Part shown: positions 1-15,171 of the stretch, one piece after another
Numbering within the stretch: the stretch's first letter is position 1
How the letters are laid out: every line of letters starts with the position of its first letter
NCBI GenBank assembly: GCA_037179515.1
Contig: JAXCGZ010017009.1
Location: 124,001-188,000 of the forward strand
Direction of reading: 5' to 3'
Length of the DNA: 64,000 bases
Origin: Halocaridina rubra
Lineage: Eukaryota > Arthropoda > Malacostraca > Decapoda > Atyidae
Program-made: the position numbers and the translations under genes
Notes under the pieces: model-generated
Databases searched by the model: none
The model's input: only the letters and a program-made list of their open reading frames with translations
What the model was told of the DNA's origin: nothing

Positions 1-94
1 TAAGTATGCCACTAGATACAGGATCGTTATTATCGGCATCATTTCCATATTTGTTTCCTTACAATGAGAATAATTAGTTCTTAATGAGCAGCAA

Positions 95-1331
95 CTATTT
101 GTCCAAAAGAAAACTATATAGTTTGCCTTTGAAAGCTGTGAAGGAGGATGCATTTTTAAGATGCTCTGGAATATTATTCCAGAGTGTTGGCCCTTTGATA
201 GTGATCATCTTTGAACCTGCTTCTGTGTTTGTTCTGTGAATAAAGAGCTCACTGCTCTGTCTTATGTTGGTTCCCCTTATATCCTTGACTCTTTTTAAAT
301 CAAATAGCCAGCTAGGATAATGATGGTCCAAAATTTTGAATACAAAAACATAAATAGCATAAGCGACCTTATTTTCTGCCCGCAGCCACCCAAGTTTATT
401 GAGAGCTGGTGTGATGTGGTCATATTTTCTTATTCCTCCCAGGGCAACTCGAGCTGCAAAATTAATAAGCTTCTGTATTCTGTTTATCTGAGTCTTAGTG
501 GTAGCTCCCCAAACAGTTGTGCAGTAATTAATGTGACTTAGGGCTAGAGATTCAACAACAGTTATTCGAGTGGTAGTCTCAAAATTGTCTGTTATACGTG
601 ATAAGTACATTAATGTTCCTGTAACCTTTTTGCATACTTTATCTATGTGGGAATCGAACAACATGTGGTTATCAAAGTGAATTCCTAGGTTTTTGACTGT
701 TTTGCTAGGTGTGATAATATTGTCGCAAAAATTAATTGCTGTGTTTTCTGGAATTTGTGCTATGTGGAACCTTGAACCAATAAATATGCACTGTGTTTTA
801 CTTTCGTTAATTAACAGCCCAATTTCTTGGAAATAGGTTTTAATTTTTGACAGAGTGTTTTCTGCTCTTAAAGTTAGCTCTGGGAGATTATTAATATCAC
901 CACTAAGGAGTAGTTGAGTGTCATCTGCATATTGTACGACTAGACAGTCAGAAATGAAAGAAGATAGATCATTTACGTAAATGGAGAAGAGGATAGGACC
1001 AAGTACTGATCCCTGTGGAACACCAAATGATACATTTTTTGGCACAGAGATAATGTTGTTAAGACGTATGGACTGTTTACGATTAGATAGATACTCGCTA
1101 AACCAGCTTGGATCAATATTTAAGTTAATACATTTACTTAAAAGAATTTCATGGTTTACACTGTCGAAGGCTTTTGATAAGTCTAATAATACCAGCAAAG
1201 ATATTTTTTTTCATATCTATATTATTATATATACTATTCGTAACTTTAAGCAGTGCAGTTTCCGTCGAGAGTTTTGGTCTGAAACCATGTTGGTTAATCG
1301 TTAATAGTCTATTTGATTCTAAGTATGACAT
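95..1331 (-). pseudogene. CR1/L2-like LINE reverse transcriptase, C-terminal part, frameshifted
   Basis: A 367-codon frame (1198 down to 95) encodes the reverse transcriptase of a non-LTR retrotransposon. It begins in the finger/palm region (LLDLSKAFDSVNHEIL, catalytic block A), then GVPQGSVLGPILFSIYVNDL (block B) and the catalytic box QYADDTQLL (block C), and ends in a long C-terminal region with LWNNIPEHLKN. A second frame at 1331-1149 carries the preceding segment (INQHGFRPKLSTETALL), so one frameshift near 1195 breaks the gene. The endonuclease and ORF1 are missing; the 5' end stops at 1331, where a CR1 copy of opposite orientation begins. The catalytic YADD is intact. The family assignment (CR1/L2/Jockey group) rests on the block motifs; the exact clade is unsure. 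Bases 1-94 look like its 3' flank. Confidence 0.85.
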
Positions 1332-2331
1332 TAAGAAGCTACAAGTATTGATGAGAATAGGTGCAAATGTCTTGGCATGAATGAAAACTTTCTTAGAAGG
1401 AAGAGAACAGACACTCAGTGTCTGAATGGAGAAGGATTAGTAGTGGAGTTCCACAGGATTCAGATTTAGGGCCACTTTTGTTCCTTGTATACATAAATGA
1501 CCTACCAAAGTCTGTAAATTCATTCTTGAATATGCTAGCTGATGATCTAAAGATTGTGAAAAAAAAAAGTAAAAGACGAGAACAATGATGGTAGAGAACT
1601 CAAGGGAAACCTAAATGGTCAGCATAAGTGGTCAGAAAAATGGCTACTGAAATTTAATTCTTCAAAATGTAAGGTAATGAGCATGGATACAAGTGCAAGG
1701 AGGCCCAAGCTTGGAGGTATTAACCTCCTGCTAAACGTCAAAGAAGAAGGGGATTTTTTTTTATGTCGGCTACCCCCCAATTAAAGGGGGAAACAGCAAA
1801 GGTAGATATATAAATAGATGTGAGGCCAAAGCTTGAATATGCAGCCTCCATTTGGAGTCCACAATTAAAAATACACATAGATAAGATGGGAAAAGCTGAA
1901 AGACATGCCCTGATACCAGAAATAAACAATCTCAGTATATGGAGAGGCTAAGGGAGTTAAATTTACCATGACTTGAAGCTAGAAGAATGATGGGTATATG
2001 GTGATGGTTTTTAAATTCCTTCATGGTTTTGACAGAGTGGATAGGGATTGATATTTTGATATGGATTGCTCTAGAATTAGAAGTCATAATTTGAAGCTTC
2101 ACAAGAAACTCTCTGTTACAGGAAGTGAGGAAGTATTTGTTAGTGTAAGAGTAGTTGACAATTGGAATTTGCTAAGCAAGGAAGTAGTTAATGCTAACTA
2201 AATTCATAGTTTTAAGGACAAGTATGATAAGTATCACTGGGTACAAAAATGGAATCGATCAGGAAATGGGGAGTTACAAGCATAGGGCTCTTTCCTGTAA
2301 GCAATATTAAGTAATTACATTTAGGTAACTA
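1332..2331 (+). mobile_element. CR1-type LINE copy 1, 5'-truncated and decayed
   Basis: Translation in broken frames gives the C-terminal half of the CR1 reverse transcriptase found many times in this window: SSGVPQDSDLGPLLFLVYIN near 1440, an altered catalytic box (LADDLK) near 1535, and the C-terminal region to about 2250. The 3' end carries the family tail, an imperfect repeat of aattaggtaattac-like units. Frameshifts are numerous. The RT is interrupted at 1724-1812 by a SINE/RTE-type 3' tail. The next CR1 copy starts directly after the tail. Confidence 0.85.
1724..1812 (+). repeat. SINE/RTE 3'-tail fragment inserted in CR1 copy 1
   Basis: This segment interrupts the CR1 reverse transcriptase and contains gtcggctaccccccaatt and aaagggggaaacagc. 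Nearly the same 3' end is found at the end of the RTE-like LINE at 16678-16730 and, in reverse, in the SINE at 31083-31112. The upstream part (gtcaaagaagaagggga) matches the SINE rather than the LINE, so this is probably a truncated SINE. Confidence 0.7.
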
Positions 2332-5096
2332 CATAAATGCTGATGTGGTAGCTGGTAAGGCAGTAGAATTAAAGAAGAGGATTCACAGTAGTAAGGTGGA
2401 TAAAGTAGCGGTTACAGAGTCTAAGTTATGAGGACATAAACAGTGTCACAGTTTTTCCTAAGGGCTTCAGAATATTAATAGTTGAAAGATCTATGCGGAC
2501 TGGTGAAGGGATAGCATTGTTGATAAGTGAAACTTTTCAGGATGAAAAAATAAACTTTGCTATAGAAGTGAGTTCAAGGAGTTTCTTGTTGCTTGCATAG
2601 ATTCCGGATCAGAGAGCATTATAATAACTGATGCATATAAGCCACCAAGGAATAAACATAGGCTAGAAGTTTATGAGGAAAGTCATACAGGCGCTATCAA
2701 AGTTATAAACTCAGTTGTTAACATTACACGAGAGAGAAAGAATGGGATTTTGATTATGGGGTATTTTAATAACAGAGAGATAGATTGTATAAATCTTGCC
2801 CTAAACAATGGGGAGGACTCATTTGGGGTAAGTTTCCTAGACTGTGTACAAGGGACTATCCTATACCAAGAGGTACTGGAACCAGCGAGGGCCAGGGGTA
2901 ACGATAAGCCATCACTGCTTGTTCTAGAATTCATATATAATGTATTGGATATTGAAAAAATGAATATGACCCACAACTTGGAAAAAGTGACCACTGTGTG
3001 TTGTTGATGGAATATACCATCGAAGATGTTCTGCCTGAAAGTAAAGGAACTGACAAGGATACGAGTAGGAACTATCCAAAAGGAGATTACATCAAAATTA
3101 ATAAGTTTTTTGCAGTTATTGACTGGAGGACCTTATTTAACAACAAATCTGTACAAGAAATGTACAAAATCTTTTGTTAGGACTATGGGAAGATAGTCAC
3201 TATTTGCATACCTCTCACCAAGATAGAACTTATTCATGCCAGAGATAATTAAGTCAATAATGAGTGTAAGAGAGCTAAGGAGTGGAGACACAATTGCAGA
3301 AAATAGCATGGTAGGAGAAAAAATATAAATGCTTGGCAAACTTATAAAAGAACAAGAAATGTTTATATAAGTAAAAGAAGAGAGGCAAAGAGAGATTATG
3401 AAAGGGATATCACCATGGAGGCTAAAGAAAATCTCAAACTTTTCCAAAGCTTTATGAGAGGAAAATTGAAGATCAAAGACCAGGTTATACACTTAAATAG
3501 AGTGGATGAAAGCATTGCTGAGACGAATGAAGACATGTGCAAAGAATTGACAACAGAAAATACCCCACCTCCTCAGATTACAGAGATAGGAGTTCATAGC
3601 CTGGTATTAGAGATTATAATTTTTCATCCACAGGGTTATGCAAAACGTTGATGGACTTAGATGCCCATAATGCTAAAGGTCCTGATGATATATTCCCTCC
3701 CTTACGTACTTAAAAAATGTGCTAAACCAATATCGATGGCACTATACATCATATTTGAAAAGTCACTGGAAACTTGGAAGATTCTAAGATTCTGGAAAAA
3801 ACTGAACGTGGTACCTATCTAAAATAAAGAAAGGAGAGCTACAGCTCTTAACCATGGGCCTGTCTCCTTGACCAGCATAGTTTGCAAAGTTATGTAGAAA
3901 CTACTAAGAGAACGCATCTCTTTATATTTGGAATCCTTCAACTTTTTGTCAGTGAGACAACATGGCTTCAGAGAAGGTAGATCGATAATAAAAAAAACTT
4001 CTTAGAATTTTAAAGAAGTGGTATGCCTTTTCTTACATGAAAGAGAGGGCATTTGATATGTTTCCACACTGGAGACTTATTAGACAAGCAGCAAGTTATG
4101 GCGAGAATAGGTGTAAATGTCTTGGAATGGACAAAAACTTACTTAGAAGGAAGGGAACAGAAGGTTGGAGTCAGACACTCAGTGTCTGAATGAATAGTGG
4201 AGTTCTACGGGGTTCAGTTTTAGGGCCACTTCTGCTCCTGGTATACATAAATGACCTACTAGAGTCAGTAAATTCATTCATAAATATGTTTCCAGATGAT
4301 GCAAAGATTGTGAAGAAAGTAAGAGTCAAGAACAATGGTAGAGAACTTAAGGAAGAACCAAATAGTCTACATGAGTGGTCAGAAATGTAACTACTGAAAT
4401 TCAATACTTCAAAGTGTAAAGTTATGAGATTGAGAACAAGTGCAAGAAGGCCCAAGCTTGGATACTCAATAGCAGTAGCAGAACTTCAAAAGACAGAGAA
4501 TGAGAGAGATCTTGGAGTAAGCATACTGGTAGATTTGCCTCTGAAAATGCATATAAATGGCATAATAATGGCAGTATATGCTTTCTTAGCAAATGTAAGG
4601 GTAGCCTTCAGGCACATGGGAAAGGAAATGTTCAGAAATATCTATGTAACTTATGTGAGGCCAAAGCTTGAATATGCAGCCCCCCTTTAGAATCCACACT
4701 TGAAAAGTGGGTAAATAAGGTGGAAAAAGTTCAAAACATGCTATGGAACTGGTGCCAAAAATATGCAATCTAAGTTATGAGGAGAGGCTGAGGAAATTAA
4801 ACTTAACCTCACTTGAAGCTAGAAGAAATGAGGAGGGTTGTTGTTGTGGTTCTTAAAGTCCTTCATGGTTTTTATAGGGTAGATAGGGATCGATATTTTA
4901 ATATGGCTGGCTCTAGAATTAGACGAAGTACTTTTTTAGTGTATGAGTGTATGATGAATATTATTTGCTAAACAAGGAGGTAGTTAAAGCTAACTTGTTT
5001 CATAATTTTAGATAAAAATATGATTAGTATCAGTGAGTAAAAAAATGGAACCGACCAGTAGACGGGGCCTTCCGAAAGTACAATTAGGTAAGTGTA
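2332..5096 (+). mobile_element. CR1-type LINE copy 2, endonuclease plus RT, heavily decayed
   Basis: This copy covers nearly the whole ORF2. The apurinic-like endonuclease begins near 2335 (GKAVELKKRIHSSK) and runs past the exposed metal-site region near 2755 (ILIMGYFNNREID, where intact copies have GDFN, so the conserved D is replaced by Y). The linker lies at 3000-3650. The RT runs from about 3840 to 4950, with GVLRGSVLGPLLLLVYINDL near 4200 and the catalytic box altered to FPDDAK near 4292. Many stops and frameshifts separate readable segments, so it is dead. The 3' end at about 5090 has the caattaggtaa-type tail and is followed by (TTA)n. Confidence 0.88.
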
Positions 5097-5109
5097 GTTA
5101 GTAAATTAC

Positions 5110-5259
<150 letters not shown>

Positions 5260-5277
5260 CCATCCATAAACCAAAAC

Positions 5278-5412
5278 CATATTCCCCCTAATAAGGGGGG
5301 TGGCTGAGTCAAAGACAATACTTTAACTTTTTGTGGGAAGTAAATACAGACGAGGGGATTCGCAGTCCCCTTGCTCCGCCCAATTTAGTCAACTTTTACA
5401 ACACACAGGGAA
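5278..5412 (-). repeat. SINE-like repeat (same family as 31083-31275)
   Basis: Read on the minus strand it runs gtaaaagttgactaaattgg, then a run of GGGG/CCCC-rich bases (ggggactgcgaatcccctcg), and ends near a C-rich cacccccc motif. This parallels the repeat at 31083-31275 (gtaagaggcgactaaaagtgg, then gactaggaatccccc). The similarity is by eye and moderate. Confidence 0.55.
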
Positions 5413-5422
5413 ACACGGAGAG

Positions 5423-5423
<1 letters not shown>

Positions 5424-5491
<68 letters not shown>
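5424..5491. repeat. (TA)n microsatellite
   Basis: An uninterrupted TA array of about 68 bp. It is the first of a chain of TA arrays in the intron upstream of the EcKinase exon. Confidence 0.97.
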
Positions 5492-5495
<4 letters not shown>

Positions 5496-5678
5496 TCGGT
5501 TTTACGTCACGAACTCCCTTTTCTAATAAGGGTTTGGGCGGTTGCCTTCTTACAAAGGACTTGTTTTGGCAGATGTAATCGTTACCCTGAGTGTATGCCC
5601 TTCCAAACCTCAGTCCGTGATGGGGCGCGAACCTTCGACCTGCTGCCTCAGAGTCGCAGACGCTACTATTTTGCCACG

Positions 5679-5684
<6 letters not shown>
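5492..5684 (-). repeat. tRNA-derived SINE
   Basis: On the minus strand the head (5684 to about 5615) resembles a tRNA. It has a box A-like gtggcaaaatagtagcg, a possible anticodon arm (gtctgcgactctgaggcag) and a box B-like ggttcgcgcccc. The rest is an unrelated tail. This is the layout of a tRNA-derived SINE with an internal pol III promoter. It is flanked by TA arrays on both sides. Confidence 0.65.
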
Positions 5685-6451
<767 letters not shown>

Positions 6452-6491
6452 GCTTTATAATCTAAGTCAGTGCATTTGTTATTTCTTTCAG

Positions 6492-6951
6492 ATACGATGA
6501 TAAAGAGAACCCAATAGATATGAAGATTCTAGACCTCCAGTTCGTCAGACACTCCAATTTGACACTAGACCTTAGTTATTTCTTTTTCACGAGTCTCTCC
6601 AGAAAAGAAAGAATCGAACACATCAGCGATCTCTTATCAGCCTATTATGGTTCTTTCAAATTAATTGCAGATGCAGCTTCTATAGTCATGCCTTTCACAC
6701 TTAAGGAACTAGATGATGAGTATTGCAAAGCCAGTATTTTTGGTTTGATTATGAGTACTCTGTTAGTGCCAAATATACTCTGTGATCCTGAAGAAGTTCA
6801 AGATTTCGATGGTGGATCTGATGGACAAGCAGTCGCATATGTTGAAAGAAAAAGAAACAGAACCTTACAAATGTTCCAAACCAATATTGTTTTTAAGCAA
6901 AGATTCACTGAACTTTTTGATGATATATTGGACCTGGTTGCCTTTAAATAG
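6492..6951 (+). CDS. EcKinase/CHK kinase-like protein, terminal exon
   Basis: This is the C-terminal coding exon of a protein of the ecdysteroid-kinase-like (EcKL, CHK kinase-like) family. These are arthropod enzymes related to choline and aminoglycoside kinases that are thought to phosphorylate small molecules such as ecdysteroids. The intron ends in atttctttcag, so the exon starts at 6492 with the last base of a split codon. The reading [16 protein letters not shown] then [18 protein letters not shown] matches the family pattern in which the [V/I]DFQ-like metal-binding segment is followed by a DLxYF segment; here it is LDLQ. About 150 residues remain and end at a TAG. The first half (phosphate-binding loop and catalytic HGD motif) must lie on exons left of the window; no candidates are seen here. 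The substrate cannot be told from sequence. The frame is intact and its codon use is unlike the surrounding repeats, so it is probably a live gene. Confidence 0.85.
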
Positions 6952-8035
6952 ATACATAATTACGTAAATTTATCATAAATGTATTATATTTATGTTACTG
7001 GGAAAGGGGGAGAAGAATACTCGTATTCGTGTGTGTTATAGGAGGCATCCAAAGGGAATATCCCAGTTGGAAGTAGGGAAAGTGCCAACTGATAGATGTA
7101 GGGGGTCATAAGGCTGGCAATCCAATTCTTTCTAAAACTACATTTTCACAGAACTCCTGTTGGAAGGAGTGAGGATGGTTAGGTTAGTTTACCTCCCTGT
7201 CTTTGCTTAGTTGTGGGCACCCGCTGGCCTCATGCAGGATATGATGTCACATGATGTCTAGATAGTCAAGTTGTTGTTATAAGCTCTTCATCTTTTATCA
7301 TTCCTTCCAATTATAGTTATTAATTATCTAGTTATCGCATTTACAGTAAAGATGATGTCATTTAGCTTAAAGTATAAAAAATAGTTTTTGCTGGAATTGT
7401 GGCAGTTACAGCTACAGCAACACTCCAGATATTTTTTTATATGAAATAATTTTTGCATATTATACATGACCATGATATATAGATTTTTGGACAGCCTTCT
7501 TTCTATATGCAGTACTGTATTTTAAGTCATTCTTTTAAAGGGATATAACTTTAAGCTTGGGAAATTTTAGCTTCTGGAATGCTGTAATTATTTCCTTTAA
7601 TAAAGTAGACGATTATATTATGCTTTTAAAATACAACAAATGTTTATATAAATTCCTCTTTTTTTCATATATTGACTAAGTGTGCTGTATACAAAAATAC
7701 TGCAGATATAGACGTTCCTGTTATATTTATTTTAGCAGTCTAGAATTGTCGTTTATTGGAATAGCATACTAGACACTCAATACAGACAAAATGGACCTAT
7801 TGTTACTGATAAATAGAATTTCTTACTGAGCCTCCTATTTTGTGCATAGGTACAGCGTTAAACTTCTGCTCACATATATTCCAACTCCAGCAGTTGTCGC
7901 TTCTCTCCTTAGCACTGTTACTTCCATTACGAAACCATTTTCTTTTGCTTTAATAAATCTTCGTCTTGAAGATGGTATGCATCAACTAGCTATGTTCTTA
8001 TAATTTTACAAAATATATCATATACCATTCTTCTA
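6952..8035 (+). other. 3' flank/UTR of the EcKinase gene; otherwise nothing recognised
   Basis: Noncoding sequence follows the stop. The clearest polyadenylation hexamer is aataaa at 7599-7604, about 650 bp after the stop, so this region could be a long 3' UTR. No repeat family or further coding was recognised. Confidence 0.4.
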
Positions 8036-8039
8036 TACA

Positions 8040-8745
8040 GATTTGTTGTTAGATATGATCACCCATTCCATTCTTGAAAAGTGATCAAATGTTCATTCTC
8101 ATGTAATCTTTCGGCAGTTCATTATTTTCCCTCAGTCACCTTACTCCCAGGCAGAACATCCTCAATGATGTGGTCCATGAAGAATATATAGTACTTACGT
8201 TTTCACAAAAGCGACTGATAATTAATCTTATTCATATCCAAGAGATTTACTTGGATCAAGACTATTCCAGTCGCTTTCTCCATGGCAAATGTTCCTCATG
8301 ATAAATATCCTATTTTGTCTCTCACATGCAATGCTTACATATGTATATATGATGTGTAGTGTACCCATATGGCTTACTTCATTTGCCTTAAGTCTTTGTT
8401 GTTTTCTTTCTGAGCTATACACTACAGTTATTATAATACGGTACTTTCTGAACTCATATACATGAGCCACAGTAAATGCCATAGAATCATTTCCTGCAGC
8501 AATATTATACTCTTCACCCTGATAATTTTTACTAACAAGCAAAGTGATTTCTCTTCTATTCCTATTGGCTTATATTTTATAATTAATCTGTAACCTGCAG
8601 GACAGTAGTAACAAATAATTCTTCATTTCATATAATCTCTGTTATGACAATATATTCAATTTTCGCCACATGTATCCTATCCTTCAATTCCACCGTCTTA
8701 CTAGGCATCCTATTTGCATTTATCTGCAGTAACCTTAATGATTCT
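8040..8745 (-). mobile_element. Old CR1-type endonuclease fragment
   Basis: On the minus strand, segments correspond to the CR1 endonuclease seen at 49.8-50.5 kb. GKAVELK-like sequence lies around 8700, RKYRIIITVVYSSERKQQRL near 8430, RIFIMRNICHGESDWNSLDP near 8270 (GDFN lost), and a VLPESRGT-like segment near 8150. Divergence is much higher than in the other copies and no catalytic motif survives. A 104-codon open stretch (8542-8228) is part of this and not a gene. Confidence 0.75.
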
Positions 8746-8803
8746 ATATTTCTTGGTTTCCTATACAGTACTTGTATATATCACCTACTTTAGGATAACC
8801 TTT

Positions 8804-9000
8804 AGGATAGCCTGCTGGCTAGTACAGTGGTAACGCGCTGGCTTCGCATTCACGAGGTCGAAAGATCGGTCCCCGTCCAAGACCGAGAGTTAAGCTGTTT
8901 ACTGGCAGGAACTGCTGTGGGTGGACATCACAGTGGGGGGTTGGGGCTTGTCCTGGCTGACGAATACCCATTGTAAAATGGAAATAAAAGTTTATTTATT
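8804..9000 (+). repeat. tRNA-derived SINE
   Basis: The head gcctgctggctagtacagtg, followed by gtaacgcgctggc, resembles box A of a tRNA. Box B is degenerate (ggtcgaaagatcggtcc). It is followed by an unrelated body and an A/T-rich end (aataaaagtttatttatt). It is a tRNA-derived SINE, not a functional tRNA, because the arms no longer pair well. Confidence 0.75.
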
Positions 9001-11045
<2,045 letters not shown>

Positions 11046-11199
11046 CTACATATTATATAAAACCTCTTTTGATTGTTTTCGGAAGAATCTCCTATTTCAT
11101 AGATCGACAACATGCTCCAAAATTCTTGTTTATCAACTTTATCATAAATTTTCTCCGAGGAGATTGTAACCCAAAAAAAAACATTCTCTCCATTTCATA

Positions 11200-11691
11200 T
11201 ACAGTGTTCCCTCGCTATATCGCGGTTTACCTATCGCGAAGTCAGTGCATCGCGGTTTTTTGGCGAGGTTTTTTTTCTGGGTATATGAGAGAATCCACGA
11301 TATGTGGAAATATTAAAATTGTCACTGTTTTCATTATTTTATTGAATTTTTTTTTTTCATTATTTTATTGATAGAAAAAATTATTTCCCAGCCTAAGAAT
11401 AATAAAACAGTAAAAAAAACGTAAATTTAAACACGTAACTCTACACCATAGAAATACGATACTGGTATTGGCATTTCGGAAAATACAAAGGGTCACACCT
11501 ACGTGAGATAGTACATATTAAAATTTCCAGTATTTTCATTATTTTATTGATAAAAAAAAAAAGTATTTCCTAGCCTAAAAATAATAAAATAAAAATTAGT
11601 AAAAAACATAAATTTAAACAAGTAACTCACAGCATTGCACCATGTAAAATACGATACCGGTTTCAGCGTGTGAGTTGGAAATGGCGAGAGT
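11200..11691 (+). mobile_element. Tigger 5' end with subterminal repeats
   Basis: The sequence starts cagtgttccctcgctatatc and gcggtttacctatcgcgaag, the same terminal sequence as the Tigger copies at 22486 and 28034. Two copies of a ~178-bp subterminal unit follow (marked by cagcctaagaataataaaac near 11390 and its match near 11568). No transposase coding remains. Confidence 0.8.
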
Positions 11692-11766
11692 ATTTACCTA
11701 ATTGTGTTTACGGGAAAGAGCCCAAAGCTCGTATCTTCCCGTCTCCTGATCGCTTCCACTATATAC

Positions 11767-12992
11767 TTAGTGATACTTATCATACCTGTCCTTAAAACTA
11801 TGGATTGAGATAGCATTAACTACCTCCTCGCTTAGCCAATTCCAACTAGCAACTACTCTTACACTGAAAAAGTATTTCCTTACATCCTGCAAAGAAGTTT
11901 TCTTATGAAGCTTCAAACTATGACCTCTAGTTCTAGAGCCAGCCATATCAAAATATCGATCCCTATCCACTCTATCATAACCATGAAGGAATTTAAAGAC
12001 TGTCACCATATCTCCCCTCAATCATCTAGCTTCGAGTGATGGTAAGTCTAATTCCCTCAGCCTCTCATCATAACTGAGATTGCGTATTTCTGGCACCAGT
12101 TTCGTGCATGTCTTTGAACTTTTTCAAGCTTAGCTATGTGCTTTTTCAAGTGTGGATTCCAAAAGGGGGCTGCCTATTCGAGTTTTGGCCTCACATTGGT
12201 TACATAAATATTTCTGAACATTTCCTTGTCCATGTGCCTGAAGGCTACCCTTACATTTGATAAGAATACATATGCTGCCCTTACTATGCCATTTATATGT
12301 ATTTCTGGAGACAAATCTGCCATTATGTTTACTCCTCTCTCATTTTCTGTCTCTTGAAGTTGTACTCCAGCCACTGAGTAGTCAAGCTTGGGCCTTCTTG
12401 CACTTGTACCCATTCTCATTACCTTACATTTTGAAGTATTGAATTTCAATAGCCACTTTTCTGACCACTCATGCAGACTATTTAGATCTTCCTGAAGTTC
12501 TCTACCACTGTTCTCGTTTTTTACTTTCTTCACAATCTTTGCATCATCTGCAAACATATTCATGAATGAATTTACAGACTCTGGTAGGTCATTTACATAT
12601 ACAAAGAACAAAAGTGGCCCTAAAACTGAACCCTGTGGAACTCCACTACTAACTCTTCTCCATTCAGACACTGAGTGTCTTACTCTAACCCTCTGTTCCC
12701 TTCCTTCTAAGTAAGTTTTTATCCATTCCAAAACATTTCCACCTGTTCTAGCCATTGCTTGCAGCTTCGTAATAAGTCTCCCATGTGGAACAGTGTCAAA
12801 CGCTTTCTGGAAGTCTAGGAATATGCAATCTGCCCAGCCCTCTTTTTCCTGTAAGATTTGGCTTACCTCATCATAAAATTCTAATAAGTTTGTTACTGTT
12901 GATCTACCTTCTCTGAAGCCATGTTGCCTCACTGACAAAAAGTTGAATGATTCCAAGTGAAGAGAGATATGTTTCCTTAATAGTTTCTCCAT
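11767..12992 (-). pseudogene. CR1 reverse transcriptase, copy 3
   Basis: The frame 12992-12174 carries RT blocks in order: QHGFREGRSTVTNLLEF, IFLDFQKAFDTVPHGRL (block A), SSGVPQGSVLGPLLFFVYVN (block B), MFADDAKIV (catalytic box, intact), LLKFNTSKCKVMRMG and the thumb. It stops at 12174 within VRPKLE; a shifted frame, 12021-11767, carries the C-terminal region ending RYFDMAGSRTRGHSLKL and SIHSFKDRYDKYH. That C-terminus resembles vertebrate CR1 proteins, which is the main reason for naming the clade. A few indels make it non-functional as read. Confidence 0.9.
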
Positions 12993-13003
12993 AACTTTGC
13001 AAA

Positions 13004-14580
13004 TTATGCGGTCAAGGAAACTTGTCTATAGTTCAGAGCCATATCCCTCCTTCCCTCTTTGAAGATAGGTATCACATTTGCTTGTTTCCAGCATCCTGGA
13101 GTCTCCCCTGACTCCAGTGACTTTTTAAATATGATACCCAGTGCCACTGATATTGAGTTTGCCCATTTTTTAAGTACATGGGGGTATATGTCATCAGGAC
13201 CTGTAGCTTTATGAACATCTAAATCCTTCAGCGCTTTGCATACCTCTGTGGCTGTAAGATTGATGTTCTCTAATACCGGCCCTTGAGCTTCTATCTCTGC
13301 AATCTGAGGGGGTGGGGTATTTTCTACTGTAAATACTGACTGAAACTCCTTGTTCAATTCTTTGCAGATCTCTTCATCCGTCTCAGTGATACTTCCATTC
13401 GATCTCTTTAGCCTTAAAACCTGTTCTTTTACCTTCAGTTTTCCTCTGATAAAGCTGTGGAAAAGCTTATGATTTTCTTTAGCCTTCCTGGTGATGTCCC
13501 TCTCATAGTCTCTCTCTGCCTCTCTCCTTTTACTTAGGTAGTCATTTCTTGCTCTTTTGTAGGTTTGCCAGGCATTTATGTTTTTTCTCCTCCTATACCT
13601 TTTCCAGCATTTGTCTCTCCACTCCTTAGCTCTTTTACACTCATTATCGAACCATTTCTCTCTGGCATGAATTACACCTACTTTGGTGACAGGTATGCAG
13701 CTATCTACTATCTTCCCATATTTCTCACAAAAGATGTCATACATTTCTTGTACAGATTTGTTGTAAATTAAGGTTCTCCAGTCAATAACTGCAAAAAGCT
13801 CATTCATTTTGGTGTAATCTCCTTTCGGATAGTTCCTCCTCATGTCCTCAGTGCCTCTACTCTCAGGCAGAATATCTTCAATGATATACTCCATCAACAA
13901 CACACAGTGGTCACTCTTTCCAATTGGTGGTTCATACTCAATTTTTTCAATATCCAACACATTATCTGTGAATACTAGATCAAGTAGTGATGGCTCATCC
14001 CCACCCCTGGCCCTCGTTGGTTCCATTACATGTTGGTGTAGGATATTCCCTTGTACGCAATCTAGGAATCTTGCCCTGAATGAGTCCTCACCACTGTGTG
14101 GGTTAAGCTTTATCCAATCTATCTCTTTATGATTAAAATTCCCATAATCAAAATCCTACATTTTCTCTCCCGTGCCATGCTAACAACTGAGTTTATGACT
14201 TCAATAGTACCTATATGACTTTCCTCATAAACTTCTAGCCTATTCTGGGTCCTTGGTGGGTTATGTACAACAGTTATTATAATGCTCTTTGACCCAGTAT
14301 TTATGCGAGCAACAAGAAATTCCTTGAACTCACTTTCTATAGCCAAGTTTATTTCCTCAACTTGAATCCTTTCACTTATGAGCAGTGCTATCCCTCCACC
14401 AGTCCTCTCAAATCTTTCAACCCTTAATATTCTGAAGCCCTTAGGAAAAGCTGTGACACTGTATATGTCCTCACTCAACTTAGTATCTGTAATTGCTACT
14501 ATATCTGCCTTACTGTTGTGAATCTTATCTTTTAATTCTACTGCCTTACCAGCTAATCCATCAGCAATTGTGTATAACAA
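13004..14580 (-). pseudogene. CR1 endonuclease and linker, copy 3
   Basis: Two frames, 14580-14119 and 14026-13004, encode the endonuclease and the region before the RT. Visible motifs are ADIVAITDTKLSED, RTGGGIALLISE and ILIMGILIIKR (frameshift exactly in the GDFN motif), then SLLDLVFTDNVLDI and GKSDHCVLLMEY (the SDH catalytic motif), a basic linker, and KATGPDDIYPHVL and WKQANVIPIF at the RT entry. In LINEs this enzyme nicks target DNA for target-primed reverse transcription. The break at GDFN and another near 13010 inactivate it. Confidence 0.9.
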
Positions 14581-14620
14581 TCTTAATGAGGCCCCATCCC
14601 CTGATCTTCTGTCATTATCT

Positions 14621-14930
<310 letters not shown>

Positions 14931-14970
14931 TTCATCCGGTTATTCGCGTTTCTTGGTTAGCGTTCTCACT

Positions 14971-15004
<34 letters not shown>

Positions 15005-15171
15005 TTAATGTGACACCAGGATGGGCCAAAAAATGATAAAATAAAACAGACTTTATCAGGTTGTAAAGAGAAACAGAGATGGAGAGTGTAATGACCTGTC
15101 AGATGTGAAGGGATTATAAAAGATGTGTAATGAATATCCAGCTCTCTGCTGGGTTTTAATATACTTCTGCA

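Larger units (their letters stand above)
11692..14620 (-). mobile_element. CR1-type LINE copy 3, ORF2 nearly complete
   Basis: A 2.9-kb CR1 element reads from the endonuclease (14580) to the end of the RT (about 11767) and then the conserved 3' UTR (ctttcccgtaaacacaattaggtaaat on the minus strand, in two parts here: ctttcccgtaaacacaatta, ggtaaat). The insertion interrupts the right arm of the inverted repeat described at 10855. No target duplication is evident. It is among the best preserved copies, with only a few frameshifts. It has no ORF1; its 5' end falls at a gataatgacag motif, at the same element position as copy 7. Confidence 0.92.

Noticed and set aside
8228..8542. 104-codon minus-strand open stretch as a possible gene
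   Set aside because: It aligns to the CR1 endonuclease (IIITVVY..., CRILIMGDFN region) in degraded form, so it is a LINE fragment.
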